This document shows, piece after piece, positions 25,336 to 38,085 of a DNA stretch of 64,000 nt. The position numbers and the translations under genes are program-made. The stretch comes from Purshia tridentata (Eukaryota > Streptophyta > Magnoliopsida > Rosales > Rosaceae), in assembly GCA_003254885.1 (NCBI GenBank), contig QANT01006381.1:1-64000 (forward strand). Reading direction: 5' to 3'. The number at the start of each line of letters is the position of its first letter. Position 1 is the first letter of the stretch. The notes under the pieces are model-generated. The model was not told where the DNA came from. It saw only the letters and a program-made list of their open reading frames with translations, and made no database searches.

Positions 25336-25985
25336 AAATAAAATACAGTATGATATCTGGAACCTCCATGTCTTGCCCCCACGCTGCTGGTGCAGCTGCA
25401 TATGTCCTGCAGCCATCAAATCATGGTATTGTCATATAACTCTTCATAACATTCGCTGCTCGATTAGTCTCATTTTGAATTTGAACAACCGCATATTACC
25501 AAATCTCTCTTATCCTGCAGCTTAGCCAATGAATCATACCACCAACTCCTCTGGTGAATTTGCTTATGGATCTGGACATATCAATCCTGTCAAAGCTATA
25601 AACTCTGGGCTTAAAGTTTCTCTGCAGCTTGCTTATGGATCCATGATAATATCAATCCTGTCAAAGCTATAAACTCTGGGCTTGTGTATGAAACTTCTAA
25701 AGAAGATTACACAAAGTTTCTCTGCAGCTTGCTTATGGATCCATGATGAAGACGCAGTTAGACTTATATAAAGAGATAACAGCACTTGTCTACAGGCTCT
25801 AAAAAGGGATCACCAAAGGATCTGTCTGCAGCTGATGTTACTCCAAAGAAAACCTTTAACAATCACATTTCATAGAAGAGTTAAAACTGTTGGCCTTGCA
25901 AACTCCACCTAAAAGGCCCAAATCTTCCCAAAATCCAAAGAAGTTGATATCAAAGTGGTTCCTAAAGTTCTTTCCTAAACGGATA
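25336..25985 (+). pseudogene. Decayed cucumisin-like subtilase relic (exons 9-10)
   Basis: The sequence matches the Ser-motif exon ([17 protein letters not shown]) and the last exon of copy B, including the intron and its CTGCAG acceptor. It breaks off inside exon 9 (KTFHPDWSP region missing after AAAYV), has frameshifts, and contains an internal duplication: GCTTATGGATC...CTATAAACTCTGGGCTT occurs at about 25560-25614 and 25630-25683. Exons 1-8 are absent. Another short match to the final exon (AAAGTGGTGCCTGGAGTTCG) lies near 26205-26250. Confidence 0.85.
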
Positions 25986-26540
25986 TCAATTGTTGTGCGC
26001 ATGAAATAGTTTAACCATAATTTGTTGCTGCATAATTGTAGATGCATCAACTGTTGTATTCTTTATGCTAAATGGTAATAAGATATTTTCTCGTTCATTA
26101 CTATGAAATGTAATGCATAATAATTTCAAGAAATTTAGGAAAATGCTCTCAGTTTTTAATTTCATTTCACTATATGATGCCAAAATCTTCCCAATTTCTA
26201 ATCAAAGTGGTGCCTGGAGTTCGTTGACTTCTTTCCTTCAAGTACATGGAAGAGGATAATAAAAATTATAAAATGATAAAAATCTTCCCAAACTTTATTA
26301 CCTTCACATCTTAAATTTTATCGGTTTGAAATTGTCTAGTATTTCCAAACTTCCTGTCCAAACGGACCAATAATTTTTTTGAAATTCACAATACTATTAT
26401 AGACTTTCTAAAAGTCCTAACTGAGTACCACAGGACTTTTTTGGACAGAATTAAATATTTGTTAGTCGTAATCTCTTCAGAAGGAGAGAAAATATCGGAT
26501 CCTTAATAAAGATAAGATCCTGTGCATTAATTAGTCCCAG
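25986..26540. other. Spacer upstream of subtilase B
   Basis: This includes a 3'-flank sequence homologous to that behind copy B (compare 25990-26250 with 29781-30030), so the relic duplication carried its flank along. No independent gene is seen. Confidence 0.6.
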
Positions 26541-26547
26541 TATAAAG
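26541..26547 (+). promoter_or_regulatory. TATA box of subtilase B
   Basis: TATAAAG at 26541, 42 bp before ATG 26583, preceded by the same GTCCCAG as in copy A. Confidence 0.6.
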
Positions 26548-26582
26548 TGTCCTTTGCTCTTCAACTTTTTGAGCAGCCAACA

Positions 26583-29500
26583 ATGGCCAAGCATGAAGGT
26601 CTGCTATTTTATTATGCTTTCATTATTCTCATACTCACCATGGGCATATTGTGCAAAGCCACTGATGAAGAAAGAAAGGTAAGACCGTAAGAGTCATCTT
26701 TTATTTGTAAGTAGCAAAAGAATTATTCTCTTTTTATTCCAGACTAGTAAGATTACAATAAATGCTCTCCAACCTCATCAATAGTAGTAAATTTTTTTTT
26801 TTTTGTCTGCTTGACGAATGCAATGATGATGATGATTCAGGTTCATATTGTGTACTTGGGGTCACTTCCTGAGGGGGTGTACTCACCATTGTCTGACCAC
26901 CTTAGTTTACTACAGAGAGTTGTCCAGGGAAGGTACATAGTCTATATATCTTGATCTTAAATATCACTTTTTTTTTTTACTTTGTCATAAGAAAGTTATT
27001 AAATTTTATCTTGTTTCTCTTACTCTCTGTAGCAGTTCTCCTGAAAATTTGTTGATAAGAAGTTACAAAAGGAGCTTCAATGGATTTGCTGCCAAACTCA
27101 CTGACCAGGAAAGAGAAAAACTTGATAGTGAGTGTTCCAGGACATTTTCTTATACCATTACAGGAGTAATATGGTTTGGTATGAAAATTTATCATATTTA
27201 TAAATTAAATGTGTATCGCAGACTTGAAGGAAGTAGTCTCTGTCTTTCCAAGCAAAACATTCCAACTTCAAACAACAAGATCTTGGGATTTCATGGGTTT
27301 TAATGAGAAAATCAGTCAAAATGCCGCTGCTGAGAGTGATGTTATTGTTGGTGTGATTGACACTGGAATTTGGCCTGAATCAGAAAGCTTCGAGGACAAA
27401 GGTTTTGGTCCGGCTCCTAATAAGTGGAAAGGTGCTTGTAAAGGCGGCAAAAATTTCACTTGCAACAAGTATGCTTCCCCAGTAATTTTCATCACTACCT
27501 CTAATGATGTTAGTTGCTTGTGTTATAATATTTAGATGGAGATCCATTATATAAACACCTACATGTACTCAAATTTTCATAATTGTTATAATATGTCAAC
27601 AATATAACATGTTCATTTGCAGCAAGCTCATTGGAGCTCGGCATTACCTAACAGAGTCTGCAAGGGATGAGGAAGGCCATGGAACCCACACTGCCTCAAC
27701 GGCAGCAGGGAACGCTGTAGAGGATGTTAGCTTTTATGGACTAGCACAAGGTACTGCAAGAGGAGGAGTTCCCTCTGCGAGAATTGCAGCTTATAAAGTC
27801 TGCGATGAGAATGCAGCATGTAATGGATCCGATGTCTTGGCTGCTTTTGACGATGCTATTGCTGATGGAGTTGACATCATTACAATTTCACTTGGATTTG
27901 ATTCCGCCTCTGGTGTCACTCAGGATCCCATTGCAATTGGTGCTTTTCATGCAACGATGAAAGGGATACTAATCTCAAGCTCTGCAGGCAACAGTGGTCC
28001 TGAAGGTGCTACTGTGTCAAGTGTAGCACCATGGATGCTTACAGTTGCAGCAAGTACCATAGATCGTTGGATCATTGACAAGGTTGTTCTTGCAAATGGA
28101 AAGACACTAGTTGTACGTCTCATCCGATTACTCAATCCTTTAAATACAAATTTAACAATTAACAGCATATCTGCAACCTTTTCCTGCATACTTTTCAGAT
28201 TCTTTGTTATTCTTTTAAATTGTCTTTGCACAAACAGGGGACTACAGTGAATCCTTTCACATTAAATGGAACAAGTTTTCCTCTGATATATGGAAAAGAT
28301 GCTTCACGTCGATGCTCTGAATCGGATGCTAGGTGATTCCTGTACCCAAGTCATTTTAACTGTAAACAACATTATAAAGATTAATTAATAAGCTAAAAGA
28401 CTATTGATTTCTTGTTGCACTTCAGGTATTGTGAAAGAAATTGCCTGGACAGTGATTCAGTTAAAGGAAAGATTGTATTATGTGATATGTCATATGAAAC
28501 TGATGTTGAGGCTCATAGAGCTGGTGCACTAGGTTCTATATTAAATACTGACGGACCTGATGATTCTTTTCCCGTTCTTTCGTTACCTGCAACAACTGTA
28601 AGCAATGATGAGTACAATTTGGTCAAGTCGTTCATGAACTCCACTAGGTATGAATTCTTTCGGATACCAGCTCATAAGCCGATTGTCTCATGATGTTTGA
28701 TGATTGAATGCATCTACCATTTTATAGAGATCCCCATGCGAACATACTCAAAAGTGAAGAAATAAAAGATCCCGCTGCACCTATTGTTGCTTCCTTCTCT
28801 TCACGTGGACCAAACATAATTTTCCCTGACATTATTAAGGTAGATCCTTGTTTCCGCCTACAGTTATCTGTCATGTTCATAGATCTTATAACAAAATTTT
28901 TCTCAGTTTATGCCTTAATATGTGTTGTATCAGCCAGACATAAGTGCGCCAGGAGTAAATATTTTGGCTGCATATTCACCTATTGCTTCTATCTCAAGTA
29001 GCCTCGAAGACAAGAGGCGTGTAAAATACAGTATAATAACTGGAACCTCCATGTCTTGCCCTCACGCTGCTGGTGCAGCTGCATATGTTAAAACCTTCCA
29101 CCCTGATTGGTCTCCTGCAGCCATCAAATCATCTCTTATGACTACTGGTAATGTTATATATGTAACTCTTCATAACATTGGTGGCTCGATTAGTCTCATT
29201 TTGAATTTGAACAATCTCATCTTACCAAATCTTTCTCATTCCTGCAGCTTGGCCAATGAATCACACCAACAACTCCCCTGGTGAATATGCTCATGGATCT
29301 GGACATATCAATCCTGTCAAAGCTATAAACCCCGGGCTCGTGTATGAAACCTGTAAAGAAGATTACATAAAGTTTCTCTGCTGGCGTTATGAAGAAAGCA
29401 CAGTTAGACTTATAACAGGAGATAACAGCACTTGTACTACAGGCTCTTTAAAAGGATCACCAAAGGACCTGAATTACCCTTCAATGTCTGCAGCTAATAT

Positions 29501-29780
29501 TACTTCCAAGAAACCTTTTACAATCACATTTCATAGAAGAGTTAAAAATGTTGGCCTTGCAAACTCCACTTACAAGGCCCAAATCTTCCCACAATCCAAA
29601 GAAGTTGATATCAAAGTGGTGCCTCAAGTTCTTTCCTTTAAATCCTTGAATGAGGAGAAGAGTTTTGATGTGACTGTATTTGGAAGAGTTTTCCCAGGTG
29701 GATCAGTGGTGTCTTCCTCATTGGTTTGGTCTGATGGAATTCATAGCGTTAGAAGTCCAGTTGTTGTGAGCATGAAATAG
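26583..29780 (+). CDS. Cucumisin-like subtilisin protease (S8/SBT4-like), copy B
   Basis: Ten exons: 26583-26678, 26841-26932, 27036-27127, 27222-27468, 27623-28112, 28238-28332, 28426-28647, 28728-28839, 28934-29147, 29248-29780; 730 residues, uninterrupted. Signal peptide ([20 protein letters not shown]), I9 propeptide ([18 protein letters not shown]), catalytic Asp (VIDTGIWPE), His (GHGTHTAST), Asn (SAGNSGP) and Ser ([11 protein letters not shown]), PA domain and Fn3-like tail are all present and canonical. It is the most typical member of the cluster and is expected to be a secreted endopeptidase. Exon lengths equal those of copy A except for small in-frame changes in exons 6, 7, 9 and 10. 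Its 3' flank near 29950-30030 contains a short extra piece resembling the last exon. Confidence 0.95.
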
Positions 29781-30494
29781 CTTGATCATAACTTTCGTTG
29801 CTGCATAACTATGGAGGCATCAACTGTTGTATTGTTTATAACGAATGATAATAAGATATTCTCTTGTTCATTGCTATAAAAGTATAACATTTGTTGCATC
29901 ATTTTCAAGAAATTTAGGAAAATTTTCTTTGTTCTAACTTAATTCCACTTATGAGGCCAGAATCTAGTATAAAAGTGGTGTCTGGAGTTTTTTCCTTCAA
30001 GTACTTGAATGAGGAGAATAAAATGATAAATCTTCCCAATATTTATCCCAAATAATAATAATAATATTGATAAATAAAATGATTATTTTATTAATAATAT
30101 TGTTATTATCATTTATTTATGTTTCATTTTTTTGAAGAAAACAATTCAATTATTCATTTTAAAATTAATAATCATCGATTACTAACATATGAGCCGTATT
30201 TGACAACCTTTATAAATAAATGTAACTTTACAATATAAGAAAAAAGCACATTAGTTTCAAAATTATGTTCTTTTTTAAAATTGAATTAGGGTTTAATATA
30301 ATATTTAAATTTATATTAAATGAGAGTTGTTAATATTAGAGAAGCTCAGCAGCGGCAGCACTCAATTCAACGGTAAAACCCTACGCCTAAAGACTAAACC
30401 CCGCTCTGAAAAACAAGGAGTGGTTACTCATTTCCAAAGAACCCGTTAATCAAAATCTCATTGATCAACTCGTTTCTCTCAAATCATACATGTA
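29781..30494. other. 3' flank of subtilase B and promoter of the PPR gene
   Basis: About 29950-30030 repeats part of the subtilase last exon (AAAGTGGTGTCTGGAGTTTT, then TTCCTTCAAGTACTTGAATG), out of frame and after the stop. The rest is AT-rich, ending in the leader of the PPR gene. Confidence 0.6.
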
Positions 30495-32371
30495 ATGGCC
30501 ACTCGTGCATTCTCAAGGTCAAAATTCTCAATTTTCTCTTCGATTCTCCTTCGAGGCCTAAAAAGAACACCCATCCAAGAGACCCTATTGCCCCTAAGAT
30601 TCAAAATTCCAGCACTAGAAACCGAATCGTGGAAACCCATAACTGGGTTTAGGCTATACCATGATGGGAGACCCAGAGGGCCCCTTTGGAGGGGCAAGAA
30701 GCTGATTGGGAAAGAAGCGCTTTTTGTGATATCGGGTTTGAAGCGGTTCAAGGATGACGAAGAGAAGCTTGAGAAGTTTGTAAAGACCCATGTTTTGAGA
30801 CTCCTGAAGATGGATATGATTGCTGTGCTCACTGAGCTTGAGCGCCAAGAAGAGGTCACTTTGGCTATTAAGGTACTCCTTTCTGTGCTTAAATTTTGTG
30901 CTTCTGGGTTGTTCTGAAGTTTTCAGTCTTGGGTTTTTAACCTATGCTATGTAATCCAATTAAGTATTGATACTATAGGTTCGTTTTGGAAAATAGCTCA
31001 GTGCGTTTGGCTCGTGATGTGTTTGATTGAATGCCTAAAATTGATGTGCGCTCTTGGACACCTTCAATATGCTTGCTAATGTTTAATCGTTTAAGGAACA
31101 TTGTCACTTTGCTGTTCCTAATGGAAATCACCTACTCAACTTAGCTTAAGTATTGGGTTTGCTGGGTACTCGCGAGAAATTCAGGTTCGTGGTGTATGGT
31201 AAATTTGGATTGGAGTGGGTCTTCTTTTGTGGCTAATTCCATCATTGGCATGTGGTCAAATGGGACTTAACTTTCACTTGTGGCTATTAAATGTTAAGAT
31301 GGCTCCTTTGGATTTGGAAATAGCTAGTAATGGTTAGATGTTCAAATCTCATTCTCTGAACTATGAAAATGAGCATGACTTGGAGAAGGCCATATATTGT
31401 GATATGAGAGCGAGAAACAGGAGTAGTCTGTCTTTACGTTTTGGGTTAATTGTCTCAGTTCAGGCCACACTCTTCCCATGCACAATGGTGGTACTTTCAC
31501 TTGTGGCTATTAAATGTTAAGATGGCTCTTTTGGATTTGGAAATAGCTAGTAATGGTTAGATGTTCAAATCTCATTCTCTCAACTATGAAAATGAGCATG
31601 ACTTGGAGAAGGCCATATATTGTGATATGAGAGCGAGAAACAGGAGTAGTTTGTCTTTACGTTTTGGGTTAATTGTCTCCGTTCAGGCCACACTCTTCCC
31701 ATGCACAATGGTGGTTTCATTTTTATTGCTTTCCATCCTAAATGTGAAACCACAGTACAGGCATGCTATGGGTTTGCATTCTTAATTGTTTCTCTGAATA
31801 CCAGAGAAGAAGATTGGTTTAGTCCATTATTTGGAAATTAATTGTTTCTTGATTGCACCATCTTGATTTGCTGTTTAAATTGACCATTGGAGTTCTAGTT
31901 TTATAGTTTTGTTTTTCTGTGGTTATTTTATTATAACTGAGATTATTGATTGGGCTTACAAGCAACTCAATGAATTTTCAGATATTTAAGGTGATTCGGA
32001 AGCAAGATTGGTACAAGCCTGATGTCTATCTGTACAAGGACTTGATCATTTCATTAGCAAGATCTAAGAAAATGGATGATGTTATGCTTCTGTGGGAGAG
32101 CATGAAGAAGGAGGATCTGTTTCCTGATTCCCAAACTTATACAGAAGTTATCAGGGGATTTTTGAGCTCTGGTTCTCCTGCTGATGCAATGAACATATAC
32201 GAGGACATGAAGAAGTCTCCAGATCCACCAGACGAGCTACCATTCCGGATTTTGTTAAAGGGACTTTTGCCACACCCCCTGTTAAGAAACAGAGTCAAGC
32301 AAGACTTTGAGGAGCTCTTTCCTGAACAACATGTGTATGATCCTCCGGAAGAGATATTTGGCTTACGCTGA
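30495..32371 (+). CDS. Short PPR protein, THA8-like, organelle-targeted
   Basis: Two exons, 30495-30872 and 31982-32371, encode 255 residues. The N-terminus is basic and Ser/Arg-rich (MATRAFSRSKFSIFSSILLR), as expected for a plastid or mitochondrial transit peptide. The body has a few PPR-like helical repeats: VYLYKDLIISLARSKKMDDV, then SQTYTEVIRGFLSSGSPADA, then LPFRILLKGLLPHP. Length and the conserved DGRPRGPLWRGKKLIGKEAL region match the THA8/THA8-like group, small PPR proteins that assist group II intron splicing in chloroplasts. The specific RNA target is unknown. The intron holds a 223-bp tandem duplication. Confidence 0.85.
31270..31715. repeat. 223-bp tandem duplication inside the PPR intron
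   Basis: Unit 1 is 31270-31492 and unit 2 is 31493-31715. The copies are almost identical (only a few differences, such as CTGAAC versus CTCAAC near 31357/31580), so the event is recent. It duplicates intron sequence only. Confidence 0.95.
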
Positions 32372-34098
32372 GGTTTGCAACCTTTGCTTCACTCCTACTT
32401 ATATCTATTGTAGCACTCAGCATGCCCTTCTCTCTGCAATCTGCATGCATGACATATTGATTCCCTCACTGTCATTGTCCTGATTGAAAGTGAAATTTAT
32501 TTGGTTTCAGGGCTTCAGTTATTCTCTGACTTTACTGGAGGGTGTCGTTATGATAATCTCAATCGGCTGGAGGATAGTGAGTTGCATGCCAAGAGCGTTA
32601 GGTGATTAGCCCATGCAATGACATGCAGGGGCAGAAAATAGAAGGGACTAAGAGGTGGAACATGGCCCCTGCAAACTTTTTTTTAAAAAAAATCAATATA
32701 AGTTGTAGAATTAGAATACCAATGTATTGAGCATGTGCCTCACTTGTAAATACATTGCTTCTTAGTTAAAAGCACTCTTAAAAATCTATTAATTCTTCTA
32801 TTTTCATTCAAAGAAAGTAAACATGGCAATTTGCTCCTTTTACGCTTGCATTCACTTACTTTATAACAATAAAAATCGTTTTGGATAGTTAGTGGGCTGA
32901 TTTTTATTATTTTTTATTATAGGGGAGTAGAAAGTTTCGAATCCGAATTTGTTTGAAATGAATTTTTATCTTTGAGTAATTAAACAAACTCAAATTCACT
33001 TTTAGTGAGCTGATTAAAACTATATATCTGAAAATATGTATAATTATAATGGCTTGATGTTAGGCTTTATATTAGTAAAGATTAAATGTTGGATAGGGTC
33101 ACCTAATCATGCACCATATATTCCAAACAGTATTTCACAGCAAGGACAAAAAAGCAAAGGACAACTTGCTGAAGAAATCCAACGACCTAGAGTCAGCTAT
33201 GTGGCACATCAAGCTTTAAACGAATGATCAAATCTATTGAAACAAATAATTGCACCAAGTTTGTCGTAAGCATCCAACAAGGCCCCACTTCAAATCTATC
33301 CAAACAAATTAATCAACGGTACCATGTTGACATAACTGTGTCTCCATTCATGACGTGTCACATGCTTGTGGAATGTTTTGCCTATGCAGTATATGTATAC
33401 ATGACGGGGCGGGGGGTTTACTTAGGAATAGTAGCTAGATATTATAGGAAGAGAAGGGTGGACCAAGCACTCACTACTTGGAGCATATCCGACAAAGCAA
33501 ACCTTATCTGGTTATCCACTTGGTGGGATCAAAAGCTTTAGATTTATCTCTCCTTCTCTCATCACCTGCAGTACTACTCTCCATTTATGTGAGTCTGAGA
33601 GGGATGAACATTTTTAAGCACACTTTTGTCGTTAGCACAGTACGATATTAATAGTCGAAATTTGTACAATTATCCGATCAGAAAAATGTGGCACCTCACG
33701 ATTGGTCCACTTTGGAAGACAGATGGAGCGCAAGTGGCAATTATCTGATGTGTTTCATGAGAGAGAGAAAAATGATATTATATTCGAGAGAGAATCGAGG
33801 ATAGTGCGAGGAAGTTGCAGTTACTTACAAAGGAATTTCCAAATCTTTGATGAAAAGGGTAACATATCGTGTTTACACAAAAATAGAAAGGGAAAGCTTT
33901 TTTTGGTGATGATGGCACATGGGCGGCACTACCAGCGCCGTCTTCTCTAGAAGAACTACCGATATAAATTTGGTTTCAGGTACTCTGTCATCTTCACGTG
34001 CTCTGCTTTCTAATTTTCTTCTTCTACCTATTTCATCAACTGGGTTTTCCTGGAGACTTCTTTTGTTTGGTTGACTCAGAGAAACAAAAGAAGTGAAA
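32372..34098. other. Intergenic between the PPR gene and the next gene
   Basis: It contains the PPR 3' UTR, AT-rich sequence and the promoter of the gene starting at 34099. Small frames at 33036-33541 have no family character. Confidence 0.55.
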
Positions 34099-35471
34099 AT
34101 GGAGAGTAAGAAGCAAGGCAGTTCATCTTCCTCATTTACTGCTGAACTTTTTGGTGCCAAGGAGTCACCACCCAAGTCTTCTTCCACTGGGATTTTTGCA
34201 TCTATTTTCCCACCTCCATCACAGGTATATATGCTAAGATACTGCTTTTGATTCATAGTTTATACATTTTTACTTCATGCTATCAAATGGGTTGACATAA
34301 AATAAAAAGGAGAGATAAATTGGGAAAAGATGAATTTTGGTTTTACTTGGGTTGTTATAAATTTTTATATAACCTTTTGCTGACTATATAATACAGAATT
34401 GAAAATTTTTTAAAAAGGAAAAGTAAATTCTTGCACAGAAATACCCCTCAAAAACAAAAATTGTTTTGGTCCGCAATGCTTGGATTTGGATGGACTGGGT
34501 AATGAACTAGGTTGGTTTGTTATTTTTGGCAAGAAGGGGATAAACTGACTTGGTCATTTGGTCATTTGATCATTAAGAAAAGCAGACTAACTCTTATGTT
34601 GGATATTTTGGCAAGAAGGGGATAAACTGACTTGGTCATTAAGAAAAGCAGACTAACTCTTATGTTGGATTTATGCTCCTCCATATGACTTTTTATTCTT
34701 ATTTTAGGTGGTAGGGAGGAACTCTTCAAGCTCTGGGCTGACAGAATATTGGCAAAAGCAGTCCTCTGGAAATGAAGCATGGAACACCAAGCAAGGTAGT
34801 CCAAGTTTGTATCAGGCCCATTTAGTTTCTTAATTTTTCTTTTCCTTATTGTTTTCCAAAGTTAAGATTATCTATCCAATTCTAGTGTTGATATTCAACC
34901 GTATCGCAAAGTGTCTTAATAAAGACCTTTTATTTGGACCAACTTAAAGCTTATTGCCTTGAACTTTGCATTTTTCTCAAACACAATAGCTATAGGTAGC
35001 GAAGGTGCACGCTATAGCTCACCCAACAAGGACCGGAGTTCAGTTCTTCAGGAAGAAAGAGCGGAACCTTGTCATCTAAGCTCATCTATTTACTATGGTG
35101 GGCAAGAAGTCTATTCCCAGTCCCCAAGTACCCATGCCTCTGGATCCTACCCTATAGTGAGTCTTGATAAGTTGATCATCAATATATATATGAACATTAC
35201 TGTGATCTTGATGGTGTCAGCATGGTTAACTGATAAAAGGACGAGTGAAAAACTGATTCTGCTCATTACTCTGTGATTGAATTAGTTCAAGAAAGATGGG
35301 GGAGAAGATGATCCAAATGGAAGCAACTCGAACAGTGCTGCCCGAGGAAATTGGTGGCAAGGTATTGGTACTGCAGATGAAATTAGTGTAGTAACAATTT
35401 ACGGCGATGTTGTAGTTCACTCAGTCTTTGAACTTCTTACTTGTGTTTCTGCAGGTTCGCTCTATTATTAG
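34099..35471 (+). CDS. Conserved small plant protein of unknown function
   Basis: Five exons: 34099-34224, 34708-34795, 34996-35156, 35286-35361, 35455-35471, giving 155 residues. The features are a Ser-rich start (SSSSSFTAELFG), TGIFASIFPPPSQVVGR, the segment CHLSSSIYYGGQEVY, and the C-terminus GNWWQGSLYY split across the last intron. I recall this pattern from uncharacterised plant proteins but cannot give a function. There are no membrane segments or catalytic motifs. Exon 3 has two possible acceptors 6 nt apart (34990 or 34996), both in frame, adding or removing two residues. A 60-bp partial duplication (GGCAAGAAGGGGATAAACTG) lies in intron 1 at about 34530-34670. Confidence 0.8.
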
Positions 35472-36627
35472 GACCTTGCCTTCTCTGGCCATGTGAATAC
35501 TTCATCTATTTTTCAAGGTATATTAACTTTTAGATCCATTACTCTAGATGGTCTTTCTAATTAGTTTGACATCTTATTCGGATAAGAAGATGTCTTTTAG
35601 CATTGTGTCTTCTCTCTTTTATTTGATAAGTGTTCATTATATCCAGTTCCCCTTATTTAATTTACCTGTTTTGCTTGAATTCATGAAGCTGGAAGAAAGT
35701 ATGGAAAATATGCTAATATCTGACGTGAGCACGATCTTATGTATTCTCATTTTGCAGGAATTCATAATAAGCCCTGGGTTTCTATGTACGGAAGATATGA
35801 AATATAAATAAGTGTCTGATGTGGACAGAGGTTGCATAGAAGATGCCTCTTAGTCAGAAGGTGCATTACTCTTATGTTGATGTGGTCAACTGTTTCATCG
35901 GAGTTTTTACCAAGAAAATGGTTCAGAGTCACTTGTTACTACTATTCACTGGACTAAGTTTCTATCTGTAGTATCAAAGTTGTTTTTGCTTTCAAGTTAA
36001 CGCCTGTAAGGCTGACTGGCAAATGATATAAGCCTCTTGCTCTTTTATTGTCAGCATGAAGTGATTATGGTTTCTAATGCAGTGTGTTATGTCAGTATGA
36101 TAGCAATGGTAACCTTGAACAGTAAATACATCTCCGTTAGATTAGAAGAGTTCATAGTTGCTGGTCAAGCAAAAATCAAAGGTTGTTTCCTTCAAGAGAG
36201 TAAAAGTATACATAGAATTTTAGCAGAAAACAAAAAGCATGTTGTAAAATACCTCCACACTAGTTACTCCTTGGGGCAATCATCCAAATTAATGTGTTCA
36301 GAAATAGTCAAGATACTTACAGCTTCAATACAGATTGGATTCCAACCCACAAAAGGTACAACTTCAGCCCTGTCCAGTCTTTGTTCATCTCCAAGAAAAG
36401 TTTCTCTACCTGGCCCTCCTAGCCTCTAAAATGTTGCAGTCTGACTACCACTATCAGCCTTGGGGACTAGATACTTGAACTTCATTAGAATCCCATTTCT
36501 CCACAGAACTAAACGAAGATGCCTCTCGATTTAGGGTGGCACTCAAAAGAAGTCCATTGAGATGTCACGATGCTGGAAATTCCAGTGGTATATACATGAA
36601 TGATCAGCTAAATTAGTGTAATGGAAC
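35472..36627. other. Intergenic between convergent genes
   Basis: The 3' regions of the unknown gene (+) and of the GT4 glycosyltransferase (-) meet here. I see no coding sequence. Confidence 0.6.
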
Positions 36628-38085
36628 TTAATATTGACAATAGTTGTTCCCCTTTTTCTCGTCATTGGATATGCAAAGGAAGAGCCTTTCATAAGCGGCT
36701 GCCATTTTGGTAGCAGTGAACAATTGCAAACCTCTCTGCCTTGCTGCCTGGCCTTTCTGCTTTAAACCTTCTCTGCCATCATTCCAAACTCTGTAGAGGG
36801 TCTTCTTTAATGAAGCTATTGTTGGTGAACATGTATAACCCACCTCTGTGCCAACAACCACAGAGCCTGTAATGCTGGCAAGCCTTGTTGCCATTACTGG
36901 CTTACCAGAGAGCATTGCTTCTAACAAAGTATGATCCAATCCCTGAGCACGAAGAGTTGGGTTCACAAAAATATCTATTGCATTATAGAACTCAGCAAGC
37001 TGAGCTTGTTCCAGTGGCCCCAAAACAAGTACATTAGTTCCAAGATCTCTGTACCTAGCACCCCAAGGACCATTGCCAGCAACCAGAACAACAACACTTT
37101 TCCTGAATGTATCATTTTCCTTGAGAATTTGCTTCAAAGCCTCAAACATGAGTGGGTGTCCTTTATCCTTCACCAACCTCCCAGCCATTCCCAAAACCAA
37201 TGTCCTAGATTCAGGAACCCCAAACTTTTTCTTAAAATCCTGCCCCTTGGCAATGTCTGGCTTGAAAATCTCCTCATCAACACCATTAAGAATAATGTGA
37301 ACTCGATCATCTGGGATCATGTAAATCCTCTTGAGTACATCTCCAACATGGTCACTGGTGGCAACATGGTGAGCATAACTTGGGAAAAACCTAACCTCTT
37401 CAACAACCTTCATAACTCTTTCAGTCAATGCATACCCCTGTGGTTCTTCGGGGCTCCGCAGAAGTTCTTGTATGATGTCAGAATGAATAGTTTCATATGC
37501 GATACCATGCCAAGTAACAGCCAGGTTTGTCTGATTACGCGATCTGGTATGCAAGAGACCAACACTTTCAGTGTGGATCACATCAAAAGGCCTTCCCGTT
37601 GAGTTCTGAGTTTGAAATAGCTTCCAAACCAGAGCTTGGTCCAGATACCCAGAAGCTGTTGGCTTTGAGAGGTGGAAATATAAATTGCTTGTTGGGTACC
37701 TTGGGAAGGAGGAATTTGAAGAAGGAGAAGTGGTGAAGATGTGAAGCTCATGACCTCTTTTGGCAAGTGCGAGGTGGAGGGTCAGGGCATGCCGTTCAAG
37801 CCCTCCTGCTTGAGATCTATGAGGCCATTTCTTGACAAATAGAGCAATTTTGAGGAGCTTTGGAGGCGGTTTTGAGGGAAAAGTAAGCTGATTCCATGCA
37901 GAAGGGAATGCAAGGAGGTCATTGATTTGGTTTTCCTTCTGCTCTATTTTTTGGTATATAGAGTAGCATGGACCATAGTAGTGACACCAGTAAATAAATG
38001 AGAAGAGCGACCATGCACAGAACACAGAGACAGTGTAGCAAAGACGACGAAAATTGCACACAGTAACTGAAATATCCTTTGCCAT
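36628..38085 (-). CDS. GT4-type glycosyltransferase, type II membrane protein
   Basis: A single exon of 485 residues from ATG 38085 (context TCCATGGCA, a better start than ATG 38145, which would add 20 residues). One membrane anchor lies near the N-terminus (YTVSVFCAWSLFSFIYW), then a Golgi/ER-lumen catalytic region with two Rossmann-like lobes. Seen motifs: GGLERHALTLHLALAKRGHE at the acceptor-side start, LNGVDEEIF, GMAGRLVKDKGHPLMFEAL for the donor lobe, AGNGPWG, and the LDHTLLEAMLSGKPVMAT region holding the E-x7-type Glu pair of GT4 enzymes. Plants carry two or three such proteins of unknown substrate. I therefore name the family only. Confidence 0.88.
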   Translation of the reverse strand: MAKDISVTVCNFRRLCYTVSVFCAWSLFSFIYWCHYYGPCYSIYQKIEQKENQINDLLAFPSAWNQLTFPSKPPPKLLKIALFVKKWPHRSQAGGLERHALTLHLALAKRGHELHIFTTSPSSNSSFPRYPTSNLYFHLSKPTASGYLDQALVWKLFQTQNSTGRPFDVIHTESVGLLHTRSRNQTNLAVTWHGIAYETIHSDIIQELLRSPEEPQGYALTERVMKVVEEVRFFPSYAHHVATSDHVGDVLKRIYMIPDDRVHIILNGVDEEIFKPDIAKGQDFKKKFGVPESRTLVLGMAGRLVKDKGHPLMFEALKQILKENDTFRKSVVVLVAGNGPWGARYRDLGTNVLVLGPLEQAQLAEFYNAIDIFVNPTLRAQGLDHTLLEAMLSGKPVMATRLASITGSVVVGTEVGYTCSPTIASLKKTLYRVWNDGREGLKQKGQAARQRGLQLFTATKMAAAYERLFLCISNDEKKGNNYCQY

